Below the pieces are notes generated by a model, which saw nothing but the letters and a program-made list of their open reading frames with translations, did no database searches and had not been told where the DNA came from. A program made the position numbers and the translations under genes. A stretch of DNA of 62,829 bases from Pseudomonadota bacterium (GTDB taxonomy: Bacteria > Pseudomonadota > Alphaproteobacteria > Rhizobiales > Xanthobacteraceae): assembly GCA_018240595.1 (NCBI GenBank), contig JAFEFL010000038.1, positions 1 to 62,829 on the forward strand, written 5' to 3'. This document shows positions 1 through 12,095 of the stretch, in pieces. Every line of letters starts with the position of its first letter. Positions within the stretch are counted from its first letter, which is position 1.

Positions 1-129
1 GAGTACGAGGACCATCCGTGGTTCATCGGCGTGCAATTCCATCCCGAGCTGAAGTCGCGGCCGTTCGAACCGCACCCGCTGTTCTCGTCCTTCATCGGCG
101 CGGCGGTCGATCAGAGCCGTCTGGTCTAA
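1..129 (+). CDS. pyrG: CTP synthase, C-terminal end (5' part outside window)
   Basis: The first 42 codons are open from base 1 and end in TAA. They match the end of the class I glutamine amidotransferase domain of CTP synthase, which makes CTP from UTP, ATP and glutamine. The motif [12 protein letters not shown] carries the His and Glu of the glutaminase Cys-His-Glu triad, and the tail [14 protein letters not shown] is typical of alphaproteobacterial PyrG. The synthetase domain and catalytic Cys lie upstream, outside the window. pyrG close to kdsA and eno is a common arrangement in Hyphomicrobiales. Confidence 0.93.
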   Translation, partial: EYEDHPWFIGVQFHPELKSRPFEPHPLFSSFIGAAVDQSRLV

Positions 130-235
130 ATTCCGCGAACGATAGACGCGTGGCGCGCGGCGACCTTGTTCGCGCGCCGGGCACGCGGTATTTCTGGCGC
201 CGCCATAGCATCCAAGCGTCCGCCGGAGATTGATC

Positions 236-562
236 ATGATTTACGAGCTTCGCGTCTATCGCTGCATTCCAGGCCGGCTGCCGGCGCTGCTCAAGCGTTT
301 CGAAAACGCGACGCTGAAGCTCTGGGACAAGCATGGCATCAGGCAGGCCGGGTTCTGGACGACGCTGATCGGCGAGTCGAACATGGACCTGACCTATATG
401 CTGAAGTGGGAGTCACTGGCGGAGCGCGAGCAGAAATGGGCCGCGTTCATGTCCGATCCGGCCTGGATCGCCGCGCGCGCCGAATCCGAAAAGGACGGCC
501 AGATCGTCGCCAACATCACCAGCAGCTTCCTTACGCCGACGGCCTTCTCGGCGGCGAAATAG
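236..562 (+). CDS. NIPSNAP family protein
   Basis: This 108-residue protein opens with MIYELRVYRC, the usual start of small bacterial NIPSNAP proteins. These have a ferredoxin-like dimeric alpha-beta barrel fold. The family's biochemical role is poorly defined. The ATG at 236 is preferred because GGAGA lies 6 bases upstream; the in-frame TTG at 230 would abut that ribosome site. A VOC protein gene follows 7 bases after the stop, so the two are probably co-transcribed. A second NIPSNAP gene occurs at 57268. Confidence 0.85.
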   Translation: MIYELRVYRCIPGRLPALLKRFENATLKLWDKHGIRQAGFWTTLIGESNMDLTYMLKWESLAEREQKWAAFMSDPAWIAARAESEKDGQIVANITSSFLTPTAFSAAK

Positions 563-569
563 GGACGTG

Positions 570-1376
570 ATGGCTCGCGGTCTCGATCACATCGTTCACG
601 CCGTGCGTGACCTCGACGTCGCGGCCGCGCTCTATCGCGATCTCGGCTTCACCGTCGGCGTCCGCAACAAGCACCCCTGGGGCACGCACAACCACATCGT
701 GCAGTTTCCCGGCTTCTTCATCGAACTGCTGATGCTGGCCGAACCCGACAAGCTCGACGGCGACGTCTTCTCGCAGGAATTCGGCGTCTACAATCGCGAC
801 TTCGCGGCACGGCACGAAGGCCTGTCGATGCTGGTGCTGGAGTCGAAGGATTCGGCCGGCGACGCCGCTTCCTATCGCGCGGCCGGCATCGCGGCGTCCG
901 ACAGCGTCCGCTTCGAGCGCGACGGCAGGCGCCCCGACGGCACGCCGGTGCATGTTGCCTTCTCGCTCGCTTTCGCCCGCGACAAGGCCGCGTCCGAGGC
1001 ACGCTTCTTCACCTGTCAGCAGCATTATCCGGAGAACTTCTGGAATCCGGATTTCCAAACTCACGCCAACGGCGCGACCGGAATCGGCGACATCGTCATG
1101 GTGGCGAACGAGCCGGCACGGCACCGCGACTTCCTGCTCGCCTATACGGGTGCGGCCGCCGTCGCCCCGCTGGGCGATGGATTCCGCGTTGCATTACCGC
1201 GCGGCGCCATCGAGCTCCTGACGCCGAACGGCTACACCGTCCGCTACGATCTTTCGCCGCCCGATACCTCGAACGGACCGCGCCTCGCCGCCATGCGCTT
1301 CACCGGTCCGTGGCCGCGCCGCCGCCGTCTGGTCGGCGCGCTCGGCGCCGGCCTTATATTTGCCCAGGACGATTGA
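570..1376 (+). CDS. VOC family protein (glyoxalase-like domain)
   Basis: A 268-residue protein starting with MARGLDHIVHAVRDLD. This is the beta-strand and first metal-ligand histidine region typical of vicinal oxygen chelate proteins, and the length suggests the glyoxalase-like type with two beta-alpha-beta-beta-beta modules. Family members include dioxygenases, isomerases and resistance proteins, so the substrate cannot be named. The ATG at 570 lies just after AGGGA; an in-frame GTG three bases earlier is possible. It follows the NIPSNAP gene closely. Confidence 0.8.
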   Translation: MARGLDHIVHAVRDLDVAAALYRDLGFTVGVRNKHPWGTHNHIVQFPGFFIELLMLAEPDKLDGDVFSQEFGVYNRDFAARHEGLSMLVLESKDSAGDAASYRAAGIAASDSVRFERDGRRPDGTPVHVAFSLAFARDKAASEARFFTCQQHYPENFWNPDFQTHANGATGIGDIVMVANEPARHRDFLLAYTGAAAVAPLGDGFRVALPRGAIELLTPNGYTVRYDLSPPDTSNGPRLAAMRFTGPWPRRRRLVGALGAGLIFAQDD

Positions 1377-1424
1377 CCCTGAGCGAGCGCGGCCGCATGG
1401 TCCGCGCCGACCGGAGCAACGAAT

Positions 1425-2264
1425 TTGGACCAGAGCCTCAAGCCCAACGCCGTGGTGGAGATCGGCAACGTGCGGTTCGGCAACGACCTGCCGCTCGCGC
1501 TCATTGCCGGACCGTGCCAACTGGAGTCGCGCGCTCACGCGCTGGAGATGGCCTCGGCGCTGAAGGAGATCGCGGCGCGGGCCGGCATCGGCCTCGTCTT
1601 CAAGACCTCGTTCGACAAGGCCAACCGCACCTCGGCTTCTGCCGCGCGCGGTGTCGGCCTCGAGGCGGCGCTGCCGGTGTTCGCCGAAATCCGCGACAAG
1701 CTGAAACTGCCGGTGCTCACCGACGTGCACGATGCCGATCAGTGCGCCGTCGCCGCGCAGGCGGTGGATGTGCTGCAGATTCCGGCGTTCCTGTCCCGCC
1801 AGACCGACCTGCTGATTGCCGCGGCCAAGACCGGCCGCGTCGTCAACGTCAAGAAAGGCCAATTCCTGGCGCCCTGGGACATGAAGAACGTCGTCGCCAA
1901 GCTCGTTGGCGCCGGCAACCGCAATGTGCTGCTGACCGAACGCGGCGCGTCCTTCGGCTACAATACGTTGGTCTCCGACATGCGGTCGCTGCCGATCATG
2001 GCGCGCACCGGCGCGCCGGTGATCTTCGACGCCACGCATTCGGTGCAGCAGCCGGGCGGGCAGGGCACGTCGTCGGGCGGTGAGCGCGAGTTCGTGCCGG
2101 TGCTGGCACGGGCGGCGGTCGCCGTCGGCGTCGCCGGCGTCTTTATCGAGACGCATCAGGATCCCGATCACGCGCCGTCCGATGGACCCAATATGGTGCC
2201 GCTCAAGGACATGGAGGCACTGCTCAAGCGTCTCGTCGCCTTCGATCGTCTGGCGAAGGTCTGA
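1425..2264 (+). CDS. kdsA: 3-deoxy-8-phosphooctulonate synthase (KDO8P synthase)
   Basis: A 279-residue cytoplasmic enzyme that condenses phosphoenolpyruvate with arabinose-5-phosphate to KDO-8-phosphate, for the lipopolysaccharide inner core. Visible motifs are IAGPCQLES (Cys31), KTSFDKANRTS, TDVHD, QIPAFLSRQTD and VNVKKGQFLAPWD. In this family a Cys at position 31 marks the metal-dependent class; metal-independent enzymes such as the E. coli one have Asn there. The start is TTG at 1425 with GGAG about 8 bases upstream; no closer ATG fits the family N-terminus. Its place upstream of eno is conserved in the order. Confidence 0.95.
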   Translation: MDQSLKPNAVVEIGNVRFGNDLPLALIAGPCQLESRAHALEMASALKEIAARAGIGLVFKTSFDKANRTSASAARGVGLEAALPVFAEIRDKLKLPVLTDVHDADQCAVAAQAVDVLQIPAFLSRQTDLLIAAAKTGRVVNVKKGQFLAPWDMKNVVAKLVGAGNRNVLLTERGASFGYNTLVSDMRSLPIMARTGAPVIFDATHSVQQPGGQGTSSGGEREFVPVLARAAVAVGVAGVFIETHQDPDHAPSDGPNMVPLKDMEALLKRLVAFDRLAKV

Positions 2265-2338
2265 CGCGCAGCCGGGCGCTGTCGCGAAACTGTCGTCAAA
2301 CTGTGATGATTGCGAGAGGTCCGAAAGGGAGCCGTCTC

Positions 2339-2950
2339 ATGTCCGTCATTGCGACTGTCGAGCAACTCGAAGCGTTGTACGGCACGCCGGGCGATGCCTC
2401 GACGGTCAAGGAGATCGACTGGATCTCGCCGGACTATCGCCGGCTGATCGAAGCCTCGCCTTTCGCGGTGCTGGCAACCGTCGGTCCGGAAGGACTCGAT
2501 TGCTCGCCGCGCGGCGACAAGCCCGGTTTCGTGCGCATCGCCGACGAGCGCACGCTGCTGCTGCCCGACCGGCGCGGCAACAACCGGGTCGACTCGCTGC
2601 GCAACGTCGTGCGCGATCCGCGCTGTGCGCTGCTGTTCATGATCCCGGGCTCGGGCACCACCTTGCGCGTCAACGGCCGCGCGCAGCTCAGTATCGACGC
2701 TGATCTGCTGGCGTCGTTCGCCGTCGGCGACAAGGCGCCGCGCTCGGTCATGGTGTTCACGGTCGAGACCATCTTCTTCCAGTGCGCCCGCGCCATCGTC
2801 CGCTCCGATTTGTGGAATCCGGCCGTCAAGGTTGCGCCGGACGCTCTGCCGACGCCGGGCGAGATCCTCGCCGCGCTCAGCGACGCCAAAGTCGGCGGGG
2901 CGAGCTACGACCGGGAATGGCCGGAGCGGGCGCGCAAGAGCCTGTGGTAA
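2339..2950 (+). CDS. Pyridoxamine 5'-phosphate oxidase family FMN-binding protein (MSMEG_1061-like)
   Basis: A 203-residue protein with the split-barrel flavin-binding pattern: ASPFAVLATVGPEGLDCSPRGDKPGFVR, then LLLPDRRGNNRVDSLRNV, then LLFMIPGSGTTLRVNGRAQ. This matches the MSMEG_1061 type of PNPOx-like proteins, which bind FMN or a deazaflavin; substrates are mostly unknown. The ATG at 2339 is chosen because AAAGGGAG lies about 8 bases upstream, whereas an ATG at 2303 has no ribosome site. No pyridoxine genes are nearby, so it is unlikely to be the vitamin B6 enzyme PdxH. Confidence 0.82.
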   Translation: MSVIATVEQLEALYGTPGDASTVKEIDWISPDYRRLIEASPFAVLATVGPEGLDCSPRGDKPGFVRIADERTLLLPDRRGNNRVDSLRNVVRDPRCALLFMIPGSGTTLRVNGRAQLSIDADLLASFAVGDKAPRSVMVFTVETIFFQCARAIVRSDLWNPAVKVAPDALPTPGEILAALSDAKVGGASYDREWPERARKSLW

Positions 2951-3071
2951 CAGGCCGGGCCGGCACGGCGCGGGCGAGGGGCGCATGAGGCCCATGACGG
3001 CCCGCCCGCTCGCCTTGGGCGCGCCGCACCGATAGGGTGCCGGCGGGCCAGGGAGTCGCCAAGCCGCATTC

Positions 3072-4231
3072 ATGAACCGCGTCCTCACGATCATTGCCTT
3101 CGTCGCTTTCGCCAGCGCGCTGTTCACCCGTTCGGTCGACCCGATCATCCCCCAGATTGCCGACAGCCTCGGCACCGACGCGGCGACCGCGGCGCTGCTG
3201 TCGACGGCCTATGCCTTGCCTTACGCGATCGTGCAGCCGTTGCTCGGTTTGCTCGCCGACATGTTCAACAAGGCGAAGCTGATGCTGATCTGCCTCGCCG
3301 TCGTCGCCGCCGCGACCATCGCCGGCGCGCTGGTGACCAGCTTTCCGCTGATGATGGCGAGCCGCGCCATCACCGGCATGGGCTCCGGCGGCCTCGTCCC
3401 CATTGCCTTTGCCATTCTCGGTGACCTCGTTCCGGTCAACCGGCGCCAGGTGGCGATGGGCCGTCTGCTGTTCGCGATCATGAGCGGCAATTTGCTGGGC
3501 GCGACAGCGGCCGGTTTCATCGGCGACCTGTTCGGTTGGCGCGCCGTGTTCACCGTGATGGCCGTGCTCGGCTTTGCCATTCTGGTCGTCGCCATCCCCA
3601 GCCTGCGCGGTGTCGGCCATCGCGGCGGCGGCTTCGATCTCTCGGTGATGCGCTCGGGCTACAGCGCTATTTTCACCAATCGTCTCGCCAAATTCTGCTT
3701 CGGCGCCGTCGCGGTCGAAGGCGCGCTGATGTACGGCGTCTTTCCGCATCTGGCCGCGCTGTTCCACGACATGGGCGAGACCCGCGCCTCGATTCCGGGT
3801 CTGGTCATCGGCGGCTTTGCGCTCGGCGGCGTGATCTACAGCGTTCGAGTCAGCCTGCTGCTGCGGCTGTTCGGCGAAAACTGGATGATGCGGATCGGCG
3901 GCGTGCTGATGGGGCTGACCATCGCCTTCATCGCGCTACGCGCGCCGTGGCAGGCCGACGTCGTCGATTTCGCCGTGCTCGGCCTCGGTTTCTACATGCT
4001 GCACGGCGTGATCCAGATCTACGCCAGCGAGCTGGCGCCGGCCGCGCGCGGCTCGGCGATGGCGCTGCACTCGTTCTTCTATTTCCTCGGGCAGGCGGCC
4101 GGGCCGGCGATCTACGCGGTCGGCTTCGCCGCCGCCGGGGTGACGCCCACGCTGCTGATCAGCGGCGTGCTGCTCGTGCTCAACGGATTGATCGCCGGGC
4201 ACTACCTGCGCCGGACGGCAGTGGCAGCGGT

Positions 4232-4235
<4 letters not shown>
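3072..4235 (+). CDS. MFS transporter (12 predicted membrane segments)
   Basis: A 387-residue polytopic inner-membrane protein. Hydrophobic stretches follow one another from the N-terminus, and [15 protein letters not shown] after the second helix resembles the MFS loop 2-3 signature. The repeat of two six-helix halves is suggested by a hydrophilic loop near the middle (around [14 protein letters not shown]). It resembles drug or sugar exporters of the DHA/AraJ type, but the substrate is unknown. It converges with queF and shares 4 bases with it at the stop codons. Confidence 0.85.
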
Positions 4236-6107
<1,872 letters not shown>

Positions 6108-6161
6108 AATTCCACGCCATTAAAGCGGCCTTAACGCGGTTGCGGCACTTTGGCGCCCGCC

Positions 6162-6479
6162 ATGGTTTCGCATCGCCGCCGCCGCGCCATCCTGACCGCG
6201 ATCGGTCTTTATCTCTTCGCCGCAGCCTTCGTCGGCTATTTCGCGGTCAACGCCTTCACCGGCAACCATGGCCTGCGCGCGCAGCAGGAGATCGAGCACC
6301 AGTTGGCGCGGATGCAGGCCGACCTCGCTCAGGTCAAGGCGGAGCGGGCGGTGTGGGAGCGGCGCGTCAGCCTGCTGCGCTCCGACAAGATCGATCCCGA
6401 CATGCTCGACGAGCGCGCGCGTGCTCTGATCGGCTTTGCCGATCCGCGGGACGTCACGCTGCTGCTGGCGCCGCACTAG
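6162..6479 (+). CDS. FtsB/DivIC-like septum formation initiator
   Basis: A small 105-residue bitopic protein: a short basic N-terminus (MVSHRRRR), one membrane helix at about residues 10-30, then a coiled-coil region (QQEIEHQLARMQADLAQVKAER) and a short C-terminal part. This is the architecture of FtsB/DivIC, which bridges FtsL and FtsQ in the divisome. Position between eno and pdhA matches the annotated septum formation initiator of related genomes. The ATG at 6162 is preferred; a TTG at 6150 would add four residues. Confidence 0.85.
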   Translation: MVSHRRRRAILTAIGLYLFAAAFVGYFAVNAFTGNHGLRAQQEIEHQLARMQADLAQVKAERAVWERRVSLLRSDKIDPDMLDERARALIGFADPRDVTLLLAPH

Positions 6480-6744
6480 GGCGTCTTCCCCACAGAAAAG
6501 CAGCTCGGCGCTGCGCGACTTGCTGCACTGCACGTGCGGGGGGCTGCCGCTTCCGCGCCTCTGCGATTTGAGCTATGGGTCGATTGGATCTTGCGGGCTT
6601 GTGCCCCGCCACGGCCATCGCGGCAGCGGGCGCGCGCACGATTCCGGCGCTGCGCGCATCAACTACGAAAAGATCGTGCGCGCACAAAATGTTAGGTACG
6701 GTTCCGATTAGGCCCGCAAAGGGTAGGTCGTCTAGGGAGTGCCA

Positions 6745-7770
6745 ATGCCGGCTGCCAACGCAACTGCCAGCGCCGTATCCGATGCGCCGGCTTCTGCTAC
6801 CCCGCTCGTCGAATTCAACAAGGACCAGGATCTCTCGGCCTACAAGACGATGCTGACCATCCGCCGCTTCGAGGAGAAGGCGGGTCAGCTTTACGGCATG
6901 GGCCTGATCGGCGGCTTCTGCCATCTCTACATCGGGCAGGAAGCCGTCGTCGTCGGCATGCAGATGGCGCTGAAGGACGGCGACCAGGTCATCACCGGTT
7001 ATCGCGATCACGGCCACATGATCGCCTGCGGCATGGAAGCCAAGGGCGTGATGGCGGAACTCACCGGCCGCGCCCATGGCTATTCCAAGGGCAAGGGCGG
7101 CTCGATGCACATGTTCTCCAAGGAGAAGGGCTTCTTCGGCGGCCATGGCATCGTCGGCGCCCAGGTTCCGCTCGGCACCGGATTGGCCTTCGCCAACCGC
7201 TATCGCGGCAACGACAATGTCGCGCTCGCCTATTTCGGCGACGGCGCCGCGAACCAGGGCCAGGTCTACGAGAGCTTCAACATGGCCGAGCTCTGGAAGC
7301 TGCCGGTCATCTACGTCATCGAGAACAACCGTTACGCCATGGGCACGTCGTCGACGCGCTCGTCGGCCGAAACCAACCTGTCGCGCCGCGGCGTGTCGTT
7401 CAAGATTCCGGGCGAGCAGGTCGACGGCATGGACGTGCGCGCGGTCAAGGCCGCCGGCGACAAGGCTGTCGCCTGGTGCCGAGCCGGCAAGGGTCCCTAT
7501 ATTCTCGAGATGCTCACCTACCGCTATCGCGGCCACTCGATGTCAGACCCGGCCAAGTATCGCACCCGCGAGGAAGTGGACAAGGTGCGCTCGACGCACG
7601 ATCCGATCGACATGGTGCGCCACCGCATCATCGAGAAGAAGTTTGCCAGCGAAGACGACCTGAAGAAAATCGACGCCTCCGTGCGCGATTACGTCAACGA
7701 CGCGGCCGAGTTCGCGACGCATGATCCCGAGCCGGATGTTTCCGAGCTCTACACCGACATCTATCGTTAA
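6745..7770 (+). CDS. pdhA: Pyruvate dehydrogenase E1 component, alpha subunit
   Basis: A 341-residue thiamine-diphosphate enzyme subunit that, with PdhB, decarboxylates pyruvate and transfers the acetyl group to the lipoyl arm of E2. The ThDP motif [17 protein letters not shown] is present, as are GKGGSMHMF and [13 protein letters not shown] near the active site. The N-terminal 20 residues are Ala/Ser-rich and variable. The ATG at 6745 has AGGGAG six bases upstream; a GTG at 6739 lies inside that site. First of four pdh genes; 265 bases free of genes upstream are the likely promoter region. Confidence 0.96.
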   Translation: MPAANATASAVSDAPASATPLVEFNKDQDLSAYKTMLTIRRFEEKAGQLYGMGLIGGFCHLYIGQEAVVVGMQMALKDGDQVITGYRDHGHMIACGMEAKGVMAELTGRAHGYSKGKGGSMHMFSKEKGFFGGHGIVGAQVPLGTGLAFANRYRGNDNVALAYFGDGAANQGQVYESFNMAELWKLPVIYVIENNRYAMGTSSTRSSAETNLSRRGVSFKIPGEQVDGMDVRAVKAAGDKAVAWCRAGKGPYILEMLTYRYRGHSMSDPAKYRTREEVDKVRSTHDPIDMVRHRIIEKKFASEDDLKKIDASVRDYVNDAAEFATHDPEPDVSELYTDIYR

Positions 7771-7808
7771 GCCGCGTTCGAGCGCGTGACAGGACACCAG
7801 TAGCGCCC

Positions 7809-9215
7809 ATGCCGACCGACATTCTCATGCCTGCGCTTTCGCCCACGATGGAGAAGGGCAACCTTGCCAAGTGGCTGAAGAAGGAAGGCGACACGGTGAA
7901 ATCCGGCGACATCATCGCCGAGATCGAAACCGACAAGGCGACCATGGAAGTGGAAGCCGCCGACGAAGGCACGCTCGGCAAAATTCTGGTTCCGGAAGGC
8001 ACGCAGGACGTTGCCGTCAATACGCCGATCGCGGTGATCCTCGGCGACGGCGAGAAGGCCGGCGACATCAAGACCGCGACCAAGGTCGAGAAGCCGGCTG
8101 CGCAGCAGAAGGCCGCAGAGAGCGCGCCGCCTGCCGCCGAGCCGAAGGCGATGCCGCAGCCGAAAGCTGAAACCGCCGTCGCGGCGCCGGCCGTTCAGGC
8201 CGCCAACGATCCGGCCATTCCCGAAGGCACCGAGATGGTCAGCATGACCATGCGCGAAGCCCTGCGCGACGCCATGGCCGAAGAGATGCGCGCCGACAAG
8301 GACGTCTTCGTCATGGGCGAAGAGGTCGCGGAATATCAGGGCGCCTATAAGGTGACACAGGGCCTGCTGCAGGAATTCGGCGACCGCCGCGTCATCGATA
8401 CGCCGATCACAGAACACGGCTTTGCGGGCTTGGGTGTCGGCGCCGCGCTGGCGGGCCTCAAGCCGATCGTCGAATTCATGACCTTCAACTTCGCCATGCA
8501 GGCGATCGACCAGATCATCAACTCGGCCGCCAAAACGCTCTACATGTCGGGCGGCCAGATGGGTTGCCAGATCGTGTTCCGCGGGCCGAACGGAGCCGCC
8601 GCGCGCGTCGCCGCGCAGCACAGCCAGGACTATTCGGCCTGGTACTCGCACGTGCCCGGCCTGCGCGTCATCGCGCCGTCGAATCCGGCCGACGCCAAGG
8701 GCCTGCTCAAGGCGGCGATCCGCGATCCCAATCCGGTGATCTTCCTCGAGAACGAAATTCTTTACGGCCAGTCCGGCCCGGTGCCGAAGCTCGATGACTT
8801 CGTGCTGCCGATCGGCAAGGCGCGCATCGCGCGCCCCGGCAAGGACGTCACCATCGTCGCCTGGTCGATCGGCATGCGCTATGCGCTCGAAGCCGCCGAG
8901 ACTCTGGCGAAAGAGGGTATTGATGCGGAAGTCATCGACCTGCGCACGCTCAAGCCGATGGACACCGAGACCATCGTCGAGTCGGTGAAGAAGACCGGCC
9001 GCCTCGTCACGGTGGAAGAGGGCTGGGCGCAATCCGGCGTCGGCGCCGAGATTGCTGCGCGGATGATGGAGCAGGCCTTCGACTATCTCGATGCGCCGGT
9101 CGCGCGCGTCGCCGGCAAGGAAGTGCCGATGCCTTACGCGGCCAACCTCGAGAAGCTCGCGCTGCCGTCGGCTGCCGAAGTGGTCGAGGCCGCTAAATCC
9201 GTCAGCTACAAATAA
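7809..9215 (+). CDS. pdhB: Pyruvate dehydrogenase E1 component, beta subunit, with N-terminal lipoyl domain
   Basis: A 468-residue protein. Residues 1-80 form a biotinyl/lipoyl domain with the lipoylation lysine in [11 protein letters not shown]. An Ala/Pro/Lys-rich linker follows (about 85-135), then the transketolase-like E1-beta domain ([56 protein letters not shown]). A lipoyl domain fused to E1-beta is a known feature of alphaproteobacterial complexes. The lipoyl-coding DNA is very like the start of pdhC. The gap to pdhA is 38 bases. Confidence 0.96.
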   Translation: MPTDILMPALSPTMEKGNLAKWLKKEGDTVKSGDIIAEIETDKATMEVEAADEGTLGKILVPEGTQDVAVNTPIAVILGDGEKAGDIKTATKVEKPAAQQKAAESAPPAAEPKAMPQPKAETAVAAPAVQAANDPAIPEGTEMVSMTMREALRDAMAEEMRADKDVFVMGEEVAEYQGAYKVTQGLLQEFGDRRVIDTPITEHGFAGLGVGAALAGLKPIVEFMTFNFAMQAIDQIINSAAKTLYMSGGQMGCQIVFRGPNGAAARVAAQHSQDYSAWYSHVPGLRVIAPSNPADAKGLLKAAIRDPNPVIFLENEILYGQSGPVPKLDDFVLPIGKARIARPGKDVTIVAWSIGMRYALEAAETLAKEGIDAEVIDLRTLKPMDTETIVESVKKTGRLVTVEEGWAQSGVGAEIAARMMEQAFDYLDAPVARVAGKEVPMPYAANLEKLALPSAAEVVEAAKSVSYK

Positions 9216-9238
9216 GTCCGTTACCGGTAGGCTTTCCC

Positions 9239-10591
9239 ATGGCGACCAACATCCTCATGCCCGCTTTGTCGCCCACGATGGAGAAGGGCAACCTCGCCAA
9301 GTGGCTCAAGAAGGAAGGCGACAAGGTCAAGGCCGGCGACATCCTTGCCGAGATCGAGACCGACAAGGCGACGATGGAATACGAGGCGGTCGACGAAGGC
9401 ACGCTCGCCAAGATCATCGTCCCCGAAGGCACGCAGGACGTCGCCGTCAATGCGCCGATTGCCGTGCTCGCCGCCGAGGGCGAGGACGTGAAGGCGGCCG
9501 CCGCCGGCGCCGCCAGCGCGCCGGCGAAGGCTGAAGCGCCGAAAGCCGAAGCGAAGAAGGAAGAGCCGAAGAAGGTCGAGGCCGCGCCGGCTGCCCAACC
9601 GACTGCTTCGGCTGTGCCATCTGCCGCTGCTGCACCCGCTGCCGCAGCATCCGGCGCGCGCGTCTTCGCGTCGCCGCTCGCCAAGCGCCTCGCCAAGGAT
9701 GCCGGCATCGACATCGCGCGTATCTCGGGCTCGGGGCCGCATGGCCGCGTCATCGCCCGCGACGTCGAGGAGGCCAAGTCCGGCAAGGGTCTGAAGGCGG
9801 CGCCGGCCGGCGCTCCGACCGCTGCTGGTGCGCCTGCTGCTGCTCCGGCGATGTCGGATCAGCAGATCCTCGGGCTTTACGAGCCGGGCTCCTACGAGAG
9901 CATTCCGCACGACGGCATGCGGCGCACTATCGCGCAGCGCCTGACCGCGGCCACCAACTCGATGCCGACGTTCTACCTGACGATCGATTGCGACCTCGGC
10001 AAACTGATGGCGGCGCGCGAGGACATCAACGCCGCCGCGCCCAAGGGCGCCGACGGCAAGCCGGCCTACAAACTCTCGGTCAACGACTTCGTCATCAAGG
10101 CGCTGGCGATCGCGCTACAGAAGGTGCCGGAGGCCAACGTGTCGTGGACCGAAGCCGCGATGCTGCGCCACAAGCATTCCGATATCGGCGTCGCCGTGGC
10201 GCTGCCCTTCGGGCTCATCACGCCGATCGTGCGTCAGGCCGAGATCAAAACGCTGTCGGCGATCTCCAACGAGATGAAAGATCTCGCCGCGCGCGCCAAG
10301 GCCAAGAAGCTAAAGCCGAACGAATACCAGGGCGGCACCTCGTCGGTGTCGAACCTCGGCATGTACGGCATCAAGGACTTCACCGCCGTGATCAACCCGC
10401 CACAGTCGTCGATCCTCGCGGTCGGCACCGGCGAGGAACGGGCGGTCGTGCGCAACGGCCAGATCGTCGCCGCGACCATGATGAGCGTGACCTTGTCGTG
10501 CGATCACCGCGCCATCGACGGCGCGCTGGGCGCCGAACTCATCACTGCCTTCAAGAAGCTGATCGAAAACCCGGTGATGATGGTGGTTTGA
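9239..10591 (+). CDS. pdhC: Pyruvate dehydrogenase E2, dihydrolipoamide acetyltransferase
   Basis: A 450-residue core protein that transfers the acetyl group to CoA. Order of domains: one lipoyl domain (1-80, lysine in [11 protein letters not shown]), an Ala/Pro/Lys/Glu linker, a peripheral-subunit binding domain at about 140-175 ([20 protein letters not shown]), another Ala/Pro linker, and the catalytic domain, which ends with the chloramphenicol-acetyltransferase-like motif [15 protein letters not shown] containing the catalytic His. The single lipoyl domain is complemented by the extra one on PdhB. It starts 23 bases after pdhB. Confidence 0.96.
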   Translation: MATNILMPALSPTMEKGNLAKWLKKEGDKVKAGDILAEIETDKATMEYEAVDEGTLAKIIVPEGTQDVAVNAPIAVLAAEGEDVKAAAAGAASAPAKAEAPKAEAKKEEPKKVEAAPAAQPTASAVPSAAAAPAAAASGARVFASPLAKRLAKDAGIDIARISGSGPHGRVIARDVEEAKSGKGLKAAPAGAPTAAGAPAAAPAMSDQQILGLYEPGSYESIPHDGMRRTIAQRLTAATNSMPTFYLTIDCDLGKLMAAREDINAAAPKGADGKPAYKLSVNDFVIKALAIALQKVPEANVSWTEAAMLRHKHSDIGVAVALPFGLITPIVRQAEIKTLSAISNEMKDLAARAKAKKLKPNEYQGGTSSVSNLGMYGIKDFTAVINPPQSSILAVGTGEERAVVRNGQIVAATMMSVTLSCDHRAIDGALGAELITAFKKLIENPVMMVV

Positions 10592-10639
10592 TTTTTCTGC
10601 CGGCGACGACCGCGGCAAATATTTCAAGAGAAGAAGCCA

Positions 10640-12058
10640 ATGGCCGACACTTCATTCGACGTCATCATCATTGGCTCCGGCCCGGGCGGCTATGTCACCG
10701 CCATCCGCGCGGCGCAGCTCGGCTTCAAAACGGCCATCGTCGAGAAATCCTATCTCGGCGGCATTTGCCTCAACTGGGGCTGCATCCCGACCAAGGCGCT
10801 CTTACGCTCGGCCGAGATCTATCACTACATGCAGCACGCCAAGGCCTATGGCCTGAAGGCGGACAATGTCGGCTATGACGCCGCCGAAATCGTCAAGCGT
10901 TCGCGCGGCGTGTCGAAGCGGCTGAACGACGGCGTCGGCTTCCTGATGAAGAAGAACAAGGTCTCGGTGATCTGGGGCGAGGCGGCGATCGACGCGCCCG
11001 GCAAGATCACCGTCAAGCCGTCGCAGACCGAGGCGCTGAAGGGCGCGCTCGGCCCGGGCCAATACCAGGCCAAGCACATCATCATCGCCACCGGGGCGCG
11101 GCCGCGCGTGCTGCCCGGCCTCGAGCCGGACAAGAAGCTGGTCTGGACCTATTTCGAGGCCATGGTGCCGCCGGCGATCCCGAAGTCGCTCTTGGTTGTC
11201 GGCTCCGGCGCCATCGGCATCGAGTTCGCCTCGTTCTATCGCACCTTCGGCGCCGAGGTGACGGTGGTCGAGGTGCTGCCGCAGATCCTGCCGGTCGAGG
11301 ATCACGAGATCCAGACCTTTGCCCGCAAGAGTTTCGAGAAGCAGGGCATCAAGATCATGACGGGCGCCAAGGTTGTGAAGCTCGACAAGAAGGCGGACAG
11401 CGTCACCGCGACCATCGAGGCCGATGGCGAGTCACAGCAGATCACCGTTGACCGCGTCATCTCCGCGGTCGGCGTCGTCGGCAATATCGAGAACCTCGGG
11501 CTCGAGAAGCTCGGCGTGAAGACCGAACGCGGCTGCGTCGTCATCGACGGCTACGGCAAGACCAACGTGCCGGGCATCTATGCCATCGGCGACGTCGCCG
11601 GTCCGCCGATGCTGGCGCACAAGGCCGAGCACGAGGGCGTCGTCTGCATCGAGGCGATCAAGGGCCTGCACCCGCATCCGATGAACAAGCAGATGATCCC
11701 GGGCTGCACCTACTGCGTGCCGCAGATCGCCTCGGTCGGCCTCACCGAACAGGCCGCCAAGGACAAGAAGCTCGACATCCGCGTCGGCCGCTTCCCCTTT
11801 GTCGGCAACGGCAAGGCGATCGCGCTCGGCGAGGACCAGGGCCTGATCAAGGTCATCTTCGACAAGAAGACCGGCCAGCTTCTCGGCGCGCACATGGTCG
11901 GCGCCGAGGTGACCGAATTGATCCAGGGCTATGTCGTCGCCATGAATCTGGAAACCACCGAAGAAGAATTGATGCACACCATCTTCCCGCATCCGACCTT
12001 GTCGGAGATGATGAAGGAAGCGGTGCTCGATGCTTACGGGCGCGTGCTGAATATGTAA
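10640..12058 (+). CDS. lpdA: Dihydrolipoyl dehydrogenase (E3)
   Basis: A 472-residue FAD flavoprotein that re-oxidises the dihydrolipoyl arm with NAD+. The FAD-binding motif IIIGSGPGGYVTAIRAAQLG lies at the N-terminus, followed by the redox-active disulfide in GGICLNWGCIPTKALL. The NAD motif VVGSGAIGIEFASFY is central, and the C-terminal dimer domain carries HPHPTLSEMMKEA with the active His-Glu pair. Slightly basic ribosome site GAGAAGAAGCC precedes ATG 10640. Last of the four complex genes; a cysteine synthase follows 37 bases later. Confidence 0.96.
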   Translation: MADTSFDVIIIGSGPGGYVTAIRAAQLGFKTAIVEKSYLGGICLNWGCIPTKALLRSAEIYHYMQHAKAYGLKADNVGYDAAEIVKRSRGVSKRLNDGVGFLMKKNKVSVIWGEAAIDAPGKITVKPSQTEALKGALGPGQYQAKHIIIATGARPRVLPGLEPDKKLVWTYFEAMVPPAIPKSLLVVGSGAIGIEFASFYRTFGAEVTVVEVLPQILPVEDHEIQTFARKSFEKQGIKIMTGAKVVKLDKKADSVTATIEADGESQQITVDRVISAVGVVGNIENLGLEKLGVKTERGCVVIDGYGKTNVPGIYAIGDVAGPPMLAHKAEHEGVVCIEAIKGLHPHPMNKQMIPGCTYCVPQIASVGLTEQAAKDKKLDIRVGRFPFVGNGKAIALGEDQGLIKVIFDKKTGQLLGAHMVGAEVTELIQGYVVAMNLETTEEELMHTIFPHPTLSEMMKEAVLDAYGRVLNM

Positions 12059-12095
12059 GTCGCGCAAGCAAGCGACAAAAACGGGAGGACCGCCG

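Noticed and set aside
2877..3767. 296-codon minus-strand frame across the FMN-binding and MFS genes
   Set aside because: His/Arg/Asp/Gly-rich complement of coding DNA; both plus-strand genes have clear family features.
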